A DNA stretch of 64,000 nt from Paratinospora sagittata. Its lineage: Eukaryota; Streptophyta; Magnoliopsida; Ranunculales; Menispermaceae. Below are positions 46,709-61,277 of the stretch, piece by piece. The first letter of the stretch is position 1; each line of letters begins with the position of its first letter. The DNA lies in contig CM069602.1 in the NCBI GenBank assembly GCA_035771175.1, forward strand, positions 5,522,001 through 5,586,000, given 5' to 3'. The translations under genes and the position numbers were made by a program. Under the pieces are notes generated by a model. It was not told the origin of the DNA, searched no databases, and saw nothing but the letters and a program-made list of their open reading frames with translations.

Positions 46709-49700
46709 TCATTTGCTTTCCTCCCTTTTCGCGCTTAATTCTCTCTCTAACTGTACCAAGAAAACAAAAAAGAGGGGGGTAGGGGTGATTTTAGACATTC
46801 AGATCATTAATAAGAACACTTACTTAGCCCTGTTTGGGAGAGCGGCAAAACCCTGTTGCAGTGAAGATTTTCGCCAAAACACACTTTAGGTGCCGTTAGG
46901 CATCCATACGTTGCGATTGAAATGTGATTTTCAGAGATTTTTAGAACGTTTTGGTAAAGCTCCTTCCCCCTGCTTATGCATTTGCGGTTGAGTTGGGAAA
47001 AGTGTTTTTGGGTGAAAATGCCGCCGTGCTCCCATACAAGGCCAACTGAAACATAAACCACATATGCTTACCTGAGCATTTCTCATCTTCAATCTCTGCA
47101 ACTCTTCAACAAGATTCCCAATGCTGACATCAAAGATGATAATTTATTTTTTTTGTAAATCAACAAATTGAAAATGTTACACTCAGGAAAGTAAAGTGGC
47201 TGTTCTTTACCTTGGTTCTAGGTGAATTATTTGTGCTTGCAATTCTCGCTCCCTCATAGAAGCCAGAGGTACCTGCATTTGTTAAAAATTTAAGACAATA
47301 GACGTTTGGAAACACTTTCACTAAATATAATAGAAACATTTGTTTTAAGGGCTCCCAAGAACAACAGAGGATATACAAACCTGGGACACATCACTATTGG
47401 CTGAATCAGCAGACTCAGAATGATAGCCTGTATCATAAAGACCCAAGTTCAATTCAAAACCTCAGCCTATACAAGACACAAAAATATATATATATATGAA
47501 AAAATTGAAAATGAGTTAAAGGTGACTCCAGCATTACCAGTCGTTTGCTCCAGAAATTTGATCAATTTAACTATTTGTTCCTGTCATCAATGACTAACCA
47601 AAATAAGAACTACAGACAACAAATAAATAGATCAAGGGAGAAACAGTAGTAGTTCATCAGCACGCACCCTCTGCATGGTATTCTGCTGCAAGATACACTG
47701 AAGTGATGGAAGAACCGAGGAAGCTGTAAGGGTAGGAGGAGCGCAAGGAGGACTGGTGGAACCTCCACAAAATAGGTTGGCCACATGGTTAGTAGGAGCA
47801 CCCTGAATTACAATCAGAAGCCACATGGTTACAGAACTCAAAGCCAGGTGGAAAGTAACAAGCTATGTTCCATTTCATCTTTAGTCGCAAATGAGTGACC
47901 ATGAGAGTCCAAGAATATACTAAAGGGAAATAGGGGAATCTCTTGAGGTATATTATAGAAATTGTGGAAAAAACAAAAATCAGATTTATAAAAACTCTTC
48001 ATATTAACAAAGAAACATCCTAAGATATTAAATTAAATAGAAAGATGCCCCAACTCCAACGCTGTGGATAACAGATAGACATCTTTAATACTATGGCTTG
48101 ATAAGTGAGGCAGGTGTTAGGTTGGCAGCCGGGATAATAGCGCATCAACTCCTAGTCCATTATCTCACAATTAAATGCAGCATACCTTAGGACTAAGATC
48201 TCCTGATGTGACTTTGAAACGCCCCTTACGTTGGACAAATGTTCCTTCTGATGTATCCTCCACTGCATGCACAGGTGATCAGATGAGGGATAAAAATACA
48301 GCAAAAGTAAAAGATAGGAAGAATATCAGAGATAATATACCAGTTGTATGGTTATTAGCATCTCTCTTTTGACGATACAAAGGACCACTATAGTTTCGGT
48401 CTGGTTGATATTTTGGTTGCATATGATCCCTGCAATATATTCTAAGATCCTTTAGTTTAACTGCATATCGGTCCCACAAGAAGATTTTCCAATCAAATAT
48501 GGACATGGTAAAAGCAAGTATGAAACTAAAAATACAGCGGACATCAAAAATTTCCAGATCTGTTTGATATATTGATGTGAGGCATCTACCAATTCCACCT
48601 TGAAGGTCACACCTTACCTAGCATATAGGCGAAACTGCCTCAATTGCACCTCATAAGTTTTAAAAAGCTCGGTCACACGTTCGTTAGGCAAGATTTCACC
48701 AAACAATACATTTAAACAACAAATATTCTTGATATAAGCAATCAATATCGTAACAAGACTTCTTTTTTATACTATTGGAATAAATGCAGTAATAGAAAAC
48801 ATGATAACCAACTAATGAAAGACGAACTCCATCAGCTGGACAAGAAGATAACTGCTGCATAAGATCATTTATAGCAAAATTAATCTCTCACAACAGTCGA
48901 ATGATATAAAAGGGTAGCAACCACCACAATACAACCAAAACAGACACAACCAAAGTATTAATATTACCTGTCTCCATTTGCATTAAGTTTTCTTGAAGGG
49001 GAAAGGACACTCTCTGGTAGAAGTGAACCACTCAAAAATTTTTGCCTCTGTCCCGGAATGACAAATTTGTGCAAAGAGGAACTTCTTTCCAAATTATCAC
49101 CATCATCTTTTCTGGATTCCTGCTCTTCATCCCTTGGTGATGATTGTAGTTGAAGTTGTTGAGCAGAATCTGAATGGCTAGCCTCCTTCCAGTTCGGGCC
49201 ACTTGCATTAGCATCAACCTCACCAACATCAAAATAGCCCCTGCATTGAAGTAAATGATTGAATAATTTATCAATTTTTTCATGAGGTTAAACAAGAAGC
49301 ACTCTTTTTTTATAACTGAACAATGCAATTATTTTTAAGAATGTTTCCAAACAACCTCAAAATAGCAACAATTTAATAGCTAATAAAGAATTCATGGAAT
49401 TCATCTGTCTTAAAAAATGTTTTGTGGTATTTGAACAAAATGGGAACCAATAAGTCAATAACAATGAGGCATGTCTAGAAAATATAAATATACTTGAGTG
49501 CTTGAAGAGGAAGAGTAGGAAATGAAGCAAGTGAGTTTTCCACATTCTGGAGATCATTCAGTTCATCCTGAAACAGATAAAAGAGAGATGATAGATCATA
49601 AAACATCTTGATGACGATGCAGAAACCAAAGAAGTTAAAGTGGTGAAAGATAGCATCAAAAGATCACTCAAGCTTAGTTATGAACTTATGATACCTCTTT

Positions 49701-52700
49701 TGTGGATGCAGCAGTGGAATGGTAGGCCCTTCCTGGGGACAGCCTCTCCGAAGAATAATCAGCATCATCATATTTATCCTTTTGCTTACTTTTTGCATCT
49801 GGATCTTCTACATTTGAACTTCCATCAAAATCCTCAATCTGCCAAAAAAGCAGCATTCTTAAAAGGACATAGGGTGTATTAACTCTCTTTTCACCAACAA
49901 CAGCTGTGAAACATCCAACTAAAAATTGGACCTCCTTACAAGTGCAGCCTGAGATTTCAAATCCTCCAGATTAAAATTCCACGCACTTATTCCTCGTATG
50001 TACTCTTGCTGTAAAACCATAAGAACTTCAGTCCACAAGATGTATTTATTAATAACACCAACTGCCAGCAATATCTACTTGGCTATTACCAATCTGTTTA
50101 AGTTTCTGCATATTTTCACACGTAGGAAGGAAAAACTATTCACCTTGATATACATTGATGTTCAATCATCTTCAGACAGAAACCATCAAAGACCATTTTA
50201 CATGCAATTTATCCCGAAAAAATTTCAGGAAATATACTTACCTAAACTTTTTATCTGAATGTACAGAGACAAATAAGATTTTAGGGTAAATTGATGTATA
50301 TTGTCAAATTCAATGTTTTCATATAAAATTTTATTGTGAGTTTTGTTTTAGGGAGTCTTCTTTGAATTCAATCAGGTTTCAAGTGAGATATGAAAGTTTT
50401 GGATTGATTAGTGGAAGTAGGGTAGGGCCAATCCCAACAATATCTGCATTCAGGAGAATAGATCCATGTCCCAACAGGTTACACTGTTACATTGAAGGAA
50501 TCTTCCACTACTGAGAGTTGTGTAAATTCATTGGAAATCTAGATCAAAAGACCGATTCATCACATAAAGTTCTCCATCACATATGCAAAGGATAACCACA
50601 TGATTATTTAAGGAATAAGGACAACTGAAAAGTGCTTTCGAAACCCCCCGCCCCCTTAATTGACTCCACTCCTTTTCTTTTTCTTTTTCTCTTTTTTTTT
50701 TTTGGGAGAAGAAACAAGAGATTTTATAAAATAAATTGAATCCATTTTTCAACAGTTGACATGAACAAACTTTGACTTTGACATAAAACCTACATCAAGA
50801 TGCAGATTTTGAAAGAAATAAACAAAGTTATCAGGAGCAAATGAAGCGCACAAAACATAGGGAACCCAGCATAACTTTGGGGCATGGCTGGTGTTTTATC
50901 TTTTGGTCAAGAAAGTGGTATGATGAGTTGAAAAGAGAGAAGAATGTAAATCACCTGTGACAGGTGTTCTTTATCCCCATACATTCCCTTGTTCTGGACA
51001 AGAAAGTCGGCCTCTTTTGCCTGAAAAAGAGAGTATACCAGTAAGGTAAATAACCAAATCTGTATTCCTTCTTCGGAAACAGCTTGTAAATCTATACATG
51101 ATAAACTACTAGGCAAGAGTCAGAGACCATCAGCATCCTAAAGCGATCACCAAGTGGACGAAGGCCATCAAGAATGCTCCGAGCCAGATAATCATTTGAA
51201 CGTGCATGTTTAAAGAAATGGTGCTTCAAAAGTTTTTCTGCAGTGGGGCGCTTCTTGGGATCCTTAACTAAGCAAGCAGCTACCAACTCCTTGAAAGACT
51301 AGAAAAGACATTGACAATCTTAAAACAACAGGCAAAACTAGGTAACAGTTAGAAAGTTTTGCATGAATGGCAGTGATGGCACAAACCTTTGAAAATCTCT
51401 TGTCCCTTTCATAGTCCAGACCTGGTGGTGCATTTTGTAAGGTCATCAGCAAAACCTAAAATAAAAACAAAATAAAAGATTTAAGCAGGGTCAGGCTAAT
51501 AGGCAAGAACATGACAGTTCAATCACAAAATTAACCAAGTCCATGGAATTGGCAAAAACCTTCATTGGAGGATACTTGGAAAATGGGGCATGACCATGAG
51601 CAAGTTCTAGTGCTGTTATTCCAAATGACCACATGTCTGCTCTGTTAATAAAAAATCAGTCTTAAAGAGAAATTTAGATTTAGTAGAATCCCCATACTTA
51701 TTGAAGAAAGAGGATCATAGATCAAATGAGAGACCACTCACTTAAAGTCGTATCCGTGCAATTGCTGCATAACTTCAGGAGCCATCCTACAGAAGACATG
51801 GTGAAAGTGGGAGAAATATGATGAGTTTCAAGTCAGAAGCAAAAACTCCTTCGTTCTGCAACTAAGTAATAGCAAGATTCAAAAGATCGACACATTAAAA
51901 GGGTCAAATACTCGGTGGTGATTCCATAAATGTATGATCTTGGAAGGATCAAGATTTGATACAGCATTAACCATTGTATTTTTACAAAAAGTGGCCACCC
52001 CCAAGAACAGAACCTATGTCCTCAAAGCTTGGTGGCCAAGATGCTCAACATTGCAACAAAGTGAAACTCTCCAAAGATCACAAAATTCCAGGAAATAACA
52101 GAAAATAGAGAAAGAGTACCAGCATGGTGTTCCAACAAATGTATTTCTTGAACGTTGTCTATCCCCAGTATCAAACATGCATGCCGATACCCCAAAATCT
52201 GCTAACTTTACCGCACCATTAGAATCAATTAAGATATTTCCAGCCTGCAAAGGGACCAAAAAAAATAAGGTAAAGATAAAACTGAGATGTCATTCCAGAA
52301 ATAAGCAGTCAAGATGGAAGGCACTCCTGAGTCCAGATGAGCATACTGTTGTATGTCAAGCATAGAAATCATCTGCATATACCAGCTATTAGGCAGCATA
52401 TAGCAAACAACTAGAAGGTAGTAGCAACTAAACTTTTGTAACTCGAGTGGAGTGTAAAATAAAATTTGCACTTTCCATGCCTCCATGATCTTACATAAAA
52501 GTTATGGTTGTACAATCAATAGATGAAAAGGACATACTCAAATAAAAATTTCTTCATGTTAAAGGGGGAAAAAATGTCAAATGAGTCATCATAGGTAAAG
52601 ATGGCATTTCCACAATGATTATAGAGCTATCTTACAGGCAACGGCATAAAAATTAAAGATAGTCTAAGAAAACACTCCTAGCCTTAAAAGAATGAAACAG

Positions 52701-53791
52701 AGATCAGTGAGACCACAAACTCATCATTTGATGCAATACCTTAACATCTCTATGTATATGCCCCTGGGAATGAAGGTAAACAAGAGCTTTCAGAACCTCT
52801 CGTAATAGAGTGGCAATAACAGGCTCTTCAAAGCCCTCTGGGAAAGCAGATTTCATTATGTGGAGGCAAGACCCACCAGCCATGTATGGCATCACAACCC
52901 AAAGGCTGTGGTCACTTGTGAAGGAACAATGGGCCCGTAATAAATTTGGATGATCAGTTAATGTCATAGTTTGTACCTCACGACGTATGCCATCCTGAAT
53001 GAAACACAACACAAACAAAAAACCCATCACTAATAAGTCACTCATCTTTCATGCATTCAAAATAATCACAAACGCATAGGATTTCTCAATAAGGACCCAG
53101 TAGTTGATAACCAGCATCCAAGAGACATAAATAACCATTATTGAATCACTAAAGTGATTTTTTTTTTTTTCAAACTTCATCCAAGCCAACAATATGAAAT
53201 GAAATCGAAGATTCCTCAAAGGAAAATTTCATTTTTACACTGAAAGATGCAAACATACAATATTGAAGTAACCACATAGTTTGATAAAGGGTTTAATGAA
53301 GTGAACTGATAACAATATAAGGATAGTCTACAGTGTATTCATCAATACATTCAATGCCAACAGTTGTTCCCAATAAAAACAAAATAAAATGAAGACACCA
53401 TTGCACAAATGCACCATTGTTGATGCATCCATAAATAAACAACTATAAATGGATGACCTGTTGCGTACAAATGCTAAAAACAAGGAATGCATAAAATTAC
53501 AACTCAGTTGTGTTGGGTCAACTGAATGTGCAATTATTCCTGGCATGGGGAAAAGATTCAAGCCCAACAGTATTTGTAAAATATAAGCATCTGCAGAAAC
53601 AAGAATATGAGAAGCCAACATACCAGATCATTGTTGCACTTTTCCAGGTCCAGAACCTTGATAGCAACAATTTCCTTAAGTGGAATACAGAGAGCCCTGT
53701 AGACAGTAGCACTGACACCTTCTCCAACTTCTTCATATAACTCGTAATCTTTTGAATTTAGTGGAAATCTCCCTTCATACATGTTTTCCAT
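46709..53791 (-). CDS. STE20/OSR1-type serine/threonine protein kinase
   Basis: Twenty coding exons (minus): 53791-53624, 52994-52740, 52244-52120, 51786-51742, 51641-51560, 51455-51387, 51298-51128, 51020-50955, 50008-49940, 49838-49695, 49567-49494, 49240-48968, 48429-48341, 48262-48186, 47802-47668, 47580-47538, 47427-47381, 47272-47211, 47123-47072, 46750-46709; 2088 bp, 695 aa. The kinase domain is N-terminal: a Gly loop with Ala at the third position (GEGVSA, 23-28), Lys45 in VAIK, HRDVK (137-141), DFG (157-159), APE (185-187), GTPCW before it; all catalytic residues are present. The rest is polar and variable, ending in a coiled-coil-like segment (about 645-695: [30 protein letters not shown]). 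This is the plant family related to animal OSR1/SPAK and Arabidopsis BLUS1-like kinases; the substrate is unknown. Confidence 0.92.
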
Positions 53792-56700
53792 TGTTCTTTC
53801 TCATAACACATCAATAGCACATCTTGTACCACTTGAAGTTCCAGAACAAATACATAGTTGCATAACCACGGGGAGGGCAAACAAATAATTACAAGGTTTC
53901 TTCATCAACAGTAGCATTTTTCTTTACCCCAAGCAAGATTTACACATCAATACAGTATATTCTGTCAATATTCCTAACTAAGAAACCAAAACTGCCTTTA
54001 TCACTAAAAATAAAAGATATGAATGGTCATGGACAATAAGGTCATCTCCAACCTCATCAGAAAAATCTCTTACCAATAATATATGACAATGAATAATGGG
54101 TTCCACCAAATGAGCTAGCCAAATATCTCAAGCACACACAGAAGAAGGAGGAGTGGCGTATCTGTGGAAGCAAAGAGAAAATAACTTAGAAAACGAGTAA
54201 ATACACCTGCAGCTGGCATTGTGACCTAACAAAACAAGGGGGTCAAGCAGTGAACTGCAACTAACAAAAACAAAGACAACAAGAATCATCAATTTTTCTG
54301 TTTTCCCATACATAAGAAATAGGAAAATATTCACCAGATGAGCAAGAGCAACAATGTAGAAATTCAGAAAAGATCTCAACATTTTTCACACCACCACTCT
54401 TAAATAGAGTCCGTTATAGAGTTTCATAAACAATATGACACTTTTCCAACATCTTGAAAACTCTTCTAAGGTACCAGTAAATTAGCAAAAGAACATGCAC
54501 TACCTTCCTCCAGTTTGGTCCATCAAATAACTTATGATGAGTTTACTTTCCATCTACAGCAGAGTAATAGAGTTCAATTTTACAGCTAAAAGAAATGGAG
54601 TATGGTTGTAGGAAGCATTGACAATATTATGAGCGTAGCGGGCAAGATTAGCCAACCCATGATATGTGTTAGAATCAGATTCTCGAATGGAGTAGTTTAA
54701 GCGTTCAACAGATAATGGGAGTCTACTACCATATTTCACCTTGATGGCATTTCCATGTTCGTGGCCAATTTAAAAAACTTCATTTATATTTAATTTAACA
54801 ATATTATAACCTAAATATTTTGTAAATTTAATATACAAATGGCTAAATTATGCTCCACTTATAGCAATAATTAAAACAAAAGATTTATAATTTGGACAGA
54901 ACCCGCGGTCTGGTTTTAAAAGTAAACCAAGTCTGGACATGAGTGATGTGTTTGAATTAAAAATTGGGCCATGTTCAAACACACTGTAGGTTCATTAATG
55001 TAAGGTGTTTTCCGAACTTGGATTGCTTGCCACCCCTAACAAGGATAGAGAGTATGGGGCTTGTATATGGTAGAAGGAAAGAGAGACAAATAGATAGGGT
55101 GGAGAGAGTGGCACGAATGGGGCGAAGAAATAAAAAATAGGTTGCAATTGATTTTTGTTAATGTCTATGTTCGTTTGATATACATAGTTGGGCCTCTATT
55201 TATTAGCTAAAGCTTTTAAGTCAAGCAGTTTCTAACGTGGTATTAGACTTTTTATTTTGGACGCAGCGTGTTCAAACCTCCTCACAAGCATTTTCTTTTT
55301 TCTCTTATTTATTAATCATGTCTTTCATCCCTATCATAAATCTAGTCCATGTGCCATCATGCACGTGAGGGCAAGCGTTAATGTGTATGTTTGCATGATA
55401 TATATAATTTAGTCCCTGCTTATCAGCTATAGCTTTTAAGTCAAGTGGTTTCTAACAGTTCTTAATCAATTTCACATTGCAATTGGACCCAAAAAATTGA
55501 TTGAGAAGCTGAACAAACCAGATACAATTCCACTAGACCCAAAAATAGACCCAAAACTGCATTGGATGTTTGAGCCTAATGACCATCCCTAGTTGGCCAA
55601 GATAATTCTTAAACATAGGCCATCCCAATTAATTCGTAAAGTTCAAACTCAAACAAAAAAGGTGCTTCCTAATTCAGATTCCCTATCCTAATATGCCCAA
55701 TCATGCTTGTGTGTAACTCCTCTCCCACTCCTGAAGCATCAATCATGATAGAAAAACTTCATATGTTATACCCTGATCACAACCACCTCTTTTTTTATTT
55801 TTGTTCTCCCACTGGATTCCTCCACAAGAATTGTTATCTACCATTCTTAAATGCCAAAAGTATATCCCAATCTCTTCATTCTTTCAACATCAGGTCATCC
55901 ACTCCAAGTTATTATCATGGATAGAGATGTAGCAAAAGAGTTTCTTTTTTTCTTTTTTTCTTTTTTAGCCACAACATCCCACCTTCCTCCAAGTCTAAAG
56001 GGCTTGAACCCAGTATAAACAACGATATAATTCATATGAATAGTGTAATTGTTTGATGGAGATATGCAGACTAGGATGGAGAAATTTCTTCCATAACCTA
56101 GAAACTCATTAGTGGAATGATGAGTTCAGGGTACTTATTCATAAGAAGCAAGTTCTAGACTTTCTCCTCATGCCAAAACATTTGACAAATTTCAGATAGT
56201 GACTAATAATATCTCAGAATTTCCACATTAGTTGAAGACAAAACCAAGGGCGGCATGCGGCGTATGCCCCTATAAGTATCCAATAAACTCTGGTCCTATG
56301 CACTAAAAGAAAAGGCATAGCTAGTTTTTATTAGTATGTCATAAATTTATAATTTTGAATTGCCAGTTTTGGACATCTAATTATCCTACTACTCTCCAAA
56401 CATTTAAATTTCTAACTAATTAGATGGTATTTGGCTTCTTATTAACTTACTACACTACACTGACTGTGAAGATATTTAGTGAAAATTATTTTAGGACCCA
56501 ACTGAGAGTTCTTCATTTAAGAGACCCAACAACCTGCAATTAAGTGTGTGCTCTCTCTCAGCAACTCTTATTAGGTGCCAAATCCTAGAGGCCAAGACCA
56601 TCAGCATACCCTACTGCACTACATCAACTATCCATGGGGGCAAATTTGGTTGTAAAGAAATGGTTTGGCTTTGGCATGAATCATCACTCGGCCAAGAATT

Positions 56701-57370
56701 ACATTTTCTTCTTTTCAATTTTTTTTTCCAACTTTTATTCATAATCTCCGAATTTCTGATATTGCCCCAAACTTGTTAATATAAATACAGTAAATGTCAT
56801 TCCTCTGGGCGCAATTTTTACAATATACCCTACTCAATACCTACAGAAGAAATGCAAACATGTCTTTAATCATAACTGAACGCACTAAGAATACGGTTGC
56901 CTACCAATAAGTTCTTCCAAATGCGATAAACCGGATAGACCTGTTACAGCTTTACTACGGCATTTGTGCAAAAAGATAGAATTCATCAATTCTACGAGCA
57001 GGAATAGAGAGGGCACTATGATTTACTAATTCAGATTCCTACATTTAATTAGACAAAACAATCAAATCCAGAACAAAACCAGCCCAGTAATGTCATTGCC
57101 TCGAAAAAAAAACAATCAAACACTAAGGCATTAAATCACAATTCATCAATTTAAACTAAAAACTACTCCAAAAAACTCCACCGAGACAAGCCGTAGAATC
57201 CAAAATCAAACATAAACACACACAAAACGAGAAAAAGAGATCAAGATCACTCCAGACATCCCAAATTAAAAAATAAAAAAATCAAAACAAAATTCAACCT
57301 GCAAAACACACCTACACAACAGATTTTCCCAAACACGACGAAATGATGAAAGGGTTTCTCAAAAAGCTAC
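53792..57370 (-). other. Upstream region of the kinase, probable 5' UTR intron
   Basis: No coding exon found. If the donor GGAG|GTAGCT at 57,370 (minus) is used, this stretch is a 5' UTR intron. It contains a TRIM (55,156-55,457). The open frames at 54,554, 55,703 and 56,546 show no family features. Inferred only from splice-site sequence. Confidence 0.4.
55156..55457 (+). mobile_element. TRIM (miniature LTR retrotransposon), 302 bp
   Basis: Two direct repeats of exactly 82 bp (55,156-55,237 and 55,376-55,457), about 78% identical, both closing TTTCTAAC(A/G). Directly after the first is TGGTATTAGACT (55,238-55,249), a Met-tRNA primer-binding site with few changes. Before the second is the purine-rich GTGAGGGCAAG. 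The internal region is only 138 bp and noncoding. Target duplications are no longer recognisable, consistent with age. Confidence 0.72.
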
Positions 57371-57690
57371 CTCCTTTACGATTCCACGACCAAATCCAAG
57401 ACGAATTTACCAGTAAAATCGCCTTTGCGCTCCGATCTTCTTCTTCTCAGTGTCTCCTCCACCAGAAACGATTCAAAGATGAAAAATCGAAAGCCCCAAA
57501 AACACAAAACAAAATCGAAATTAAAAGAATTGTCGCTGATCGGCTGTTCTGCCGCAGACGAAAAGCCGAAGAAGCCCTTTTTCGCCTCTGCTTGCTCTCT
57601 CTCTCTCTCTGGTTTTCGTTCGTTCGGGAAGTTGCAATTACGAATCGGAAAGTTTGTAGAGCTGTAAATTGCGGTGGGACCCGCCAAGAG
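57371..57690 (-). promoter_or_regulatory. Probable untranslated first exon and promoter of the kinase
   Basis: A less AT-rich island with CT/GA runs (57,596-57,610), as often seen around plant transcription starts. It ends (minus strand) in a plausible donor GGAG|GTAGCT. The first coding exon is 3.6 kb downstream. The transcript start cannot be fixed from sequence. Confidence 0.35.
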
Positions 57691-59015
57691 GTTTTGAGTT
57701 CAGTAGGTGAAGGAAAACGGAGCATCCAAAAAAAAAATTTCCAGAATTTCTCGTCACACGCTGTGCTAGTGCGCCATTCCACAACTCTTCCCTGTGCATG
57801 TGCCGTGAGGCTATTTTCTTCTGACGTGTAATGATACGCTCCTGTGGGAAGAACTGGCCAAGTGTACAGATTTTTTTATCAAAAGCTACATTGCGTACAT
57901 TTCATTAAAAATATAGACAACATGTTCGTAAAATAAGATTGTGTAATCTTACAATAAAAATCGTCCTTTTTATTAATTAATAAGACTTGAACTTTGGTCA
58001 CTAATATTATCAAGGGCACAGTATAAAATTACTTATTTTATATCTCAGGTTACTGGCACTTGACACAAGTAGTGGGTACCCTGCGAGATTTAAGTCTGTG
58101 TAATATTACACAAAAATTTTATTTTTATTTTTATATTTTTTTTTGAAAGATAATGTTACAGAAATTTAAAAGCAAACTCAATTTACATACTCACACATTA
58201 AATCCTTTAGATCATGTTAGAAAGTTTGACATTCAAATCCCTTTATCATTTTTCTTTTTTTTGAGTAATGCTACATTATAGAAATTGCAACACAAATAAT
58301 ATGATCTCCATGCATTTAAATTTTTATTGAATAATATGTTAATAATAAGTGATTAAATATAATCAGAAGTGATTAAGATGTTAAATTTACAGCATAATAC
58401 AACACTCTAATTTATTTATTATAATTTTATTTTATTTTTTAAATATTTATCATTATTGAAAGATGTTAAAAATCAAACCATTTGCATAATTTCCTTGTCC
58501 ATCTAATCAGTATGACCTGATCTGAAATCAAAGCCTCCTAAAACAACTTTTTAATAATTCCAATCAATTCAAAGAGAAAAAAAAAAAGTGTGTTAATCCT
58601 GGCAAATAGTGAAAGACCCCTTTGTGCACTGAAGAACATCAAACCGCCACTCTAGAAAACACCAGCCAGCATCCTTGCTGGGAACTGCCGTGCAGTTTTC
58701 ATCATTTCCATTTAAAAAAGAATATTTGAAAATTCAATTGCTTTTATAAGTTTCAATAATTGAATTAAAACGAGGTAATGCCACTGAATCTTGTTCAAAA
58801 ATAGAATGAAATAACGGGGAGAATTAGATTAATAAATTCCCAATATATATTTTTTCAATTTTTTAACCCAAAAATAGAGATATATGACCTAATATGTCTT
58901 CTCATTGGTTGGTATCAAATATGGAGGTTCCGCTAATTATTCAACTTTAAGTAGAATAAATAAATAAATAAAAATGGCACACACAAAAATTATTAGTAAA
59001 AAATAATGTGGCCTC

Positions 59016-59018
<3 letters not shown>

Positions 59019-59049
<31 letters not shown>
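59019..59049. repeat. (AT)n microsatellite
   Basis: About 15 AT units followed by TTGTTTGGG. Confidence 0.85.
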
Positions 59050-59052
<3 letters not shown>

Positions 59053-60294
59053 TGGGTATGTATTTATGACTTTCTAATAATTTTAACATTGATGTAATAA
59101 CGAAGTATAACAGTTCCATGGTAGGAAGATAAGAGATCAAAATACTTAAAAGTGAAAGTAAAATCTGAAACACCTTCCGCTTCGAACAGGGACTAGTCTC
59201 ATATTCGAAGGATGCGAAAACGTTTCGTGAGAAATTAAAAAAAATAAAATGTAAAAAGATAAAAACATAAATCACTTTAAAAATATATTTGAGAGGTAGC
59301 TGTTAGATTTAGATAAATTTATTTATATTAAAATAAAAAATCCAAGTTGAATTTGCTAAGTCACAAAAATAAGAATTCGTAGACAATTTATAAAACGTCT
59401 TGTCATTTTTTCTGATATATAATTCTTGAAGTTTTTAAACATGTTTTCATGACATCCACGAAACTCAAAAACCACATAAAACTTTTCATAAGTACACTGT
59501 TTCATTCATTACTAGTTGTAATAGTCCATAAAAACATAGGTATTAATTATTGTAATTACAAATCAAATAAAGTAAATAATGCAAGATATTAAGAATTATC
59601 TACCATGAATGACTAAATAACAAAATAGGACGTGCATTTCAATTGATTATCATTACATTAATTACCTACCTTGAATGACATTAAATAATTTATTTGTTTT
59701 GTCTTTTGCTATTTATATTTATGTAAATACTCAACCTTAATCTTTAATTCTCGACAACAAATGACTACTTTTATGTTCTACTTAGTAATGACTTGGAGTC
59801 AATGTGATAACTAAAAATCGAATTAGAAGAGCCTTGAGTTTAAATGGCACCTCTAGGAGGTCACTTTTATAGAGTTTCTAATGTGTAAGAACTGAGTTCA
59901 CATTCCTCTTAAAAGACTGCTCTACGAAGCTGAGATACCCTTAAAAGAAATAGCACTAATTAACCCCTAGTGATACCGAGATATATTGACTTATGATGAC
60001 TAATTGTATTGCCCATCATTAGAAGAACAATTTAATATCTTCATCCATAAGATAAGACCAAAAAATGCTTTAAATGACTTGTCCAAATCTTAGTACAAGC
60101 GCCTTGTTCTCTGGTGTCTCCATCTTTAATCCAATTCATACATGTTTCCCACCCTAGGAAATGTTACGCAAAGAACCTTAGGTTTCCAAGAAGCTGTATG
60201 TATGGGAACTAGGAAACGAAGCTTTGAGGACCACTTCTTAAACTCTCCATCCGCCTCTCAACAAGCACGAGAGAGTTTTTAGTCGGTTCTAGCT

Positions 60295-60396
60295 TGTTAA
60301 TATCTATCAATCTCTGCTTGATGTACACATATAGTTGGGTCATTATTTAATAACTATAGTTTTTAAATTGAGTTATTTCTAATATGATATCAAACT
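60295..60396 (+). mobile_element. TRIM-related LTR with adjoining primer-binding-site-like motif
   Basis: A 90 bp segment starting TGTTAATATCTATC and ending TTATTTCTAATA aligns with the 82 bp LTRs of the TRIM at 55,156-55,457 (shared ATAGTTGGG and the CTATAGTTTTTAA block). It is followed by TGATATCAAACT, resembling the primer-binding site. No second LTR was found, so it is a partial copy. Confidence 0.5.
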
Positions 60397-61277
60397 GATT
60401 TTATTGGGCATATATGTTACAAGAGGATATCAAAATACTATGTGAAAATTACATACAGAAATTAGGAAGTGACAGAAATATTGGGAATTTCTTACTGCAT
60501 GATTAGACGCTGATTCCATAGTAGCAAAAATGTGTTAAGAAAGAAAAAATGGATAAGAAAGAATGTGAGAAATGCATGGATATCCTTAAAAGTCTTAGCA
60601 GCAAGAAGCTGTGAAGCTAGAGTTGGCTCACATGCAAAGGGGACCATGTGAGGCTCAAATTTCTGATATACATGTGGGCGTGTTCATAAAGCTACACGCC
60701 CCTGCCTCCTCCTAACGAGATCACGAGCATGTGAAGCATACATGCCGCATGGTAGATGAGAAACTAAGGTTAGGTTGGTCCGTAATTCAGATACAAAAAA
60801 AACTGTCCTGAAACTTGAAAGCACGCATGTAACAAAAAAAGAAAGTTTGATTGGTGGAACCAAACAACTTTTTTTTTTTTTTTTTTTGAGCTCCTTTGGT
60901 AACTTTAAATACATGAAAGTATTGTGGGGGAGCGAGGCAGGAGCAGTCGAAAACACAAGCGCCCGTGTGCCTATATAATCATGTGTATTACTTAGCTTTG
61001 TGTTAATCCAAGGGATGCAGGCACTCACATTATCATCCACTTCTGCCCAAACCATCTAACTTCCAAAGGTTCACCATAGAGTCCGCAGGCCTGTCAGAAA
61101 TGAAAATCTAATTACTGTGACTACCAAAGTTTCCAAAAAATATTAACAGACAATACATGGACACATGTAAACCATACATATTTTAATATGTTATTCTATC
61201 TCAAACTACATACTCTATAAATTAACCATTATACACAAAGCTTTAAACAGAGTTCCAGCTACATTATTTGGACAGTA

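Larger units (their letters stand above)
57691..61277. other. Intergenic region between kinase and XPG
   Basis: Very AT-rich. Contains a (TA)n microsatellite at 59,019-59,049, a TRIM-related LTR at 60,295-60,384 and a T-run at 60,871-60,888. The XPG 3' UTR occupies its right end. I see no gene; the small open frames lack family features. Confidence 0.6.

Noticed and set aside
57343..57831. 162-codon plus-strand open frame
   Set aside because: It runs antisense through the probable promoter and first untranslated exon of the kinase, is low in complexity and shows no domain.
59820..59920. Possible further tRNA-derived SINE (GAGTTCACATTCC B-box-like)
   Set aside because: The A box is poor, there is no tail, and no flanking duplication was found.
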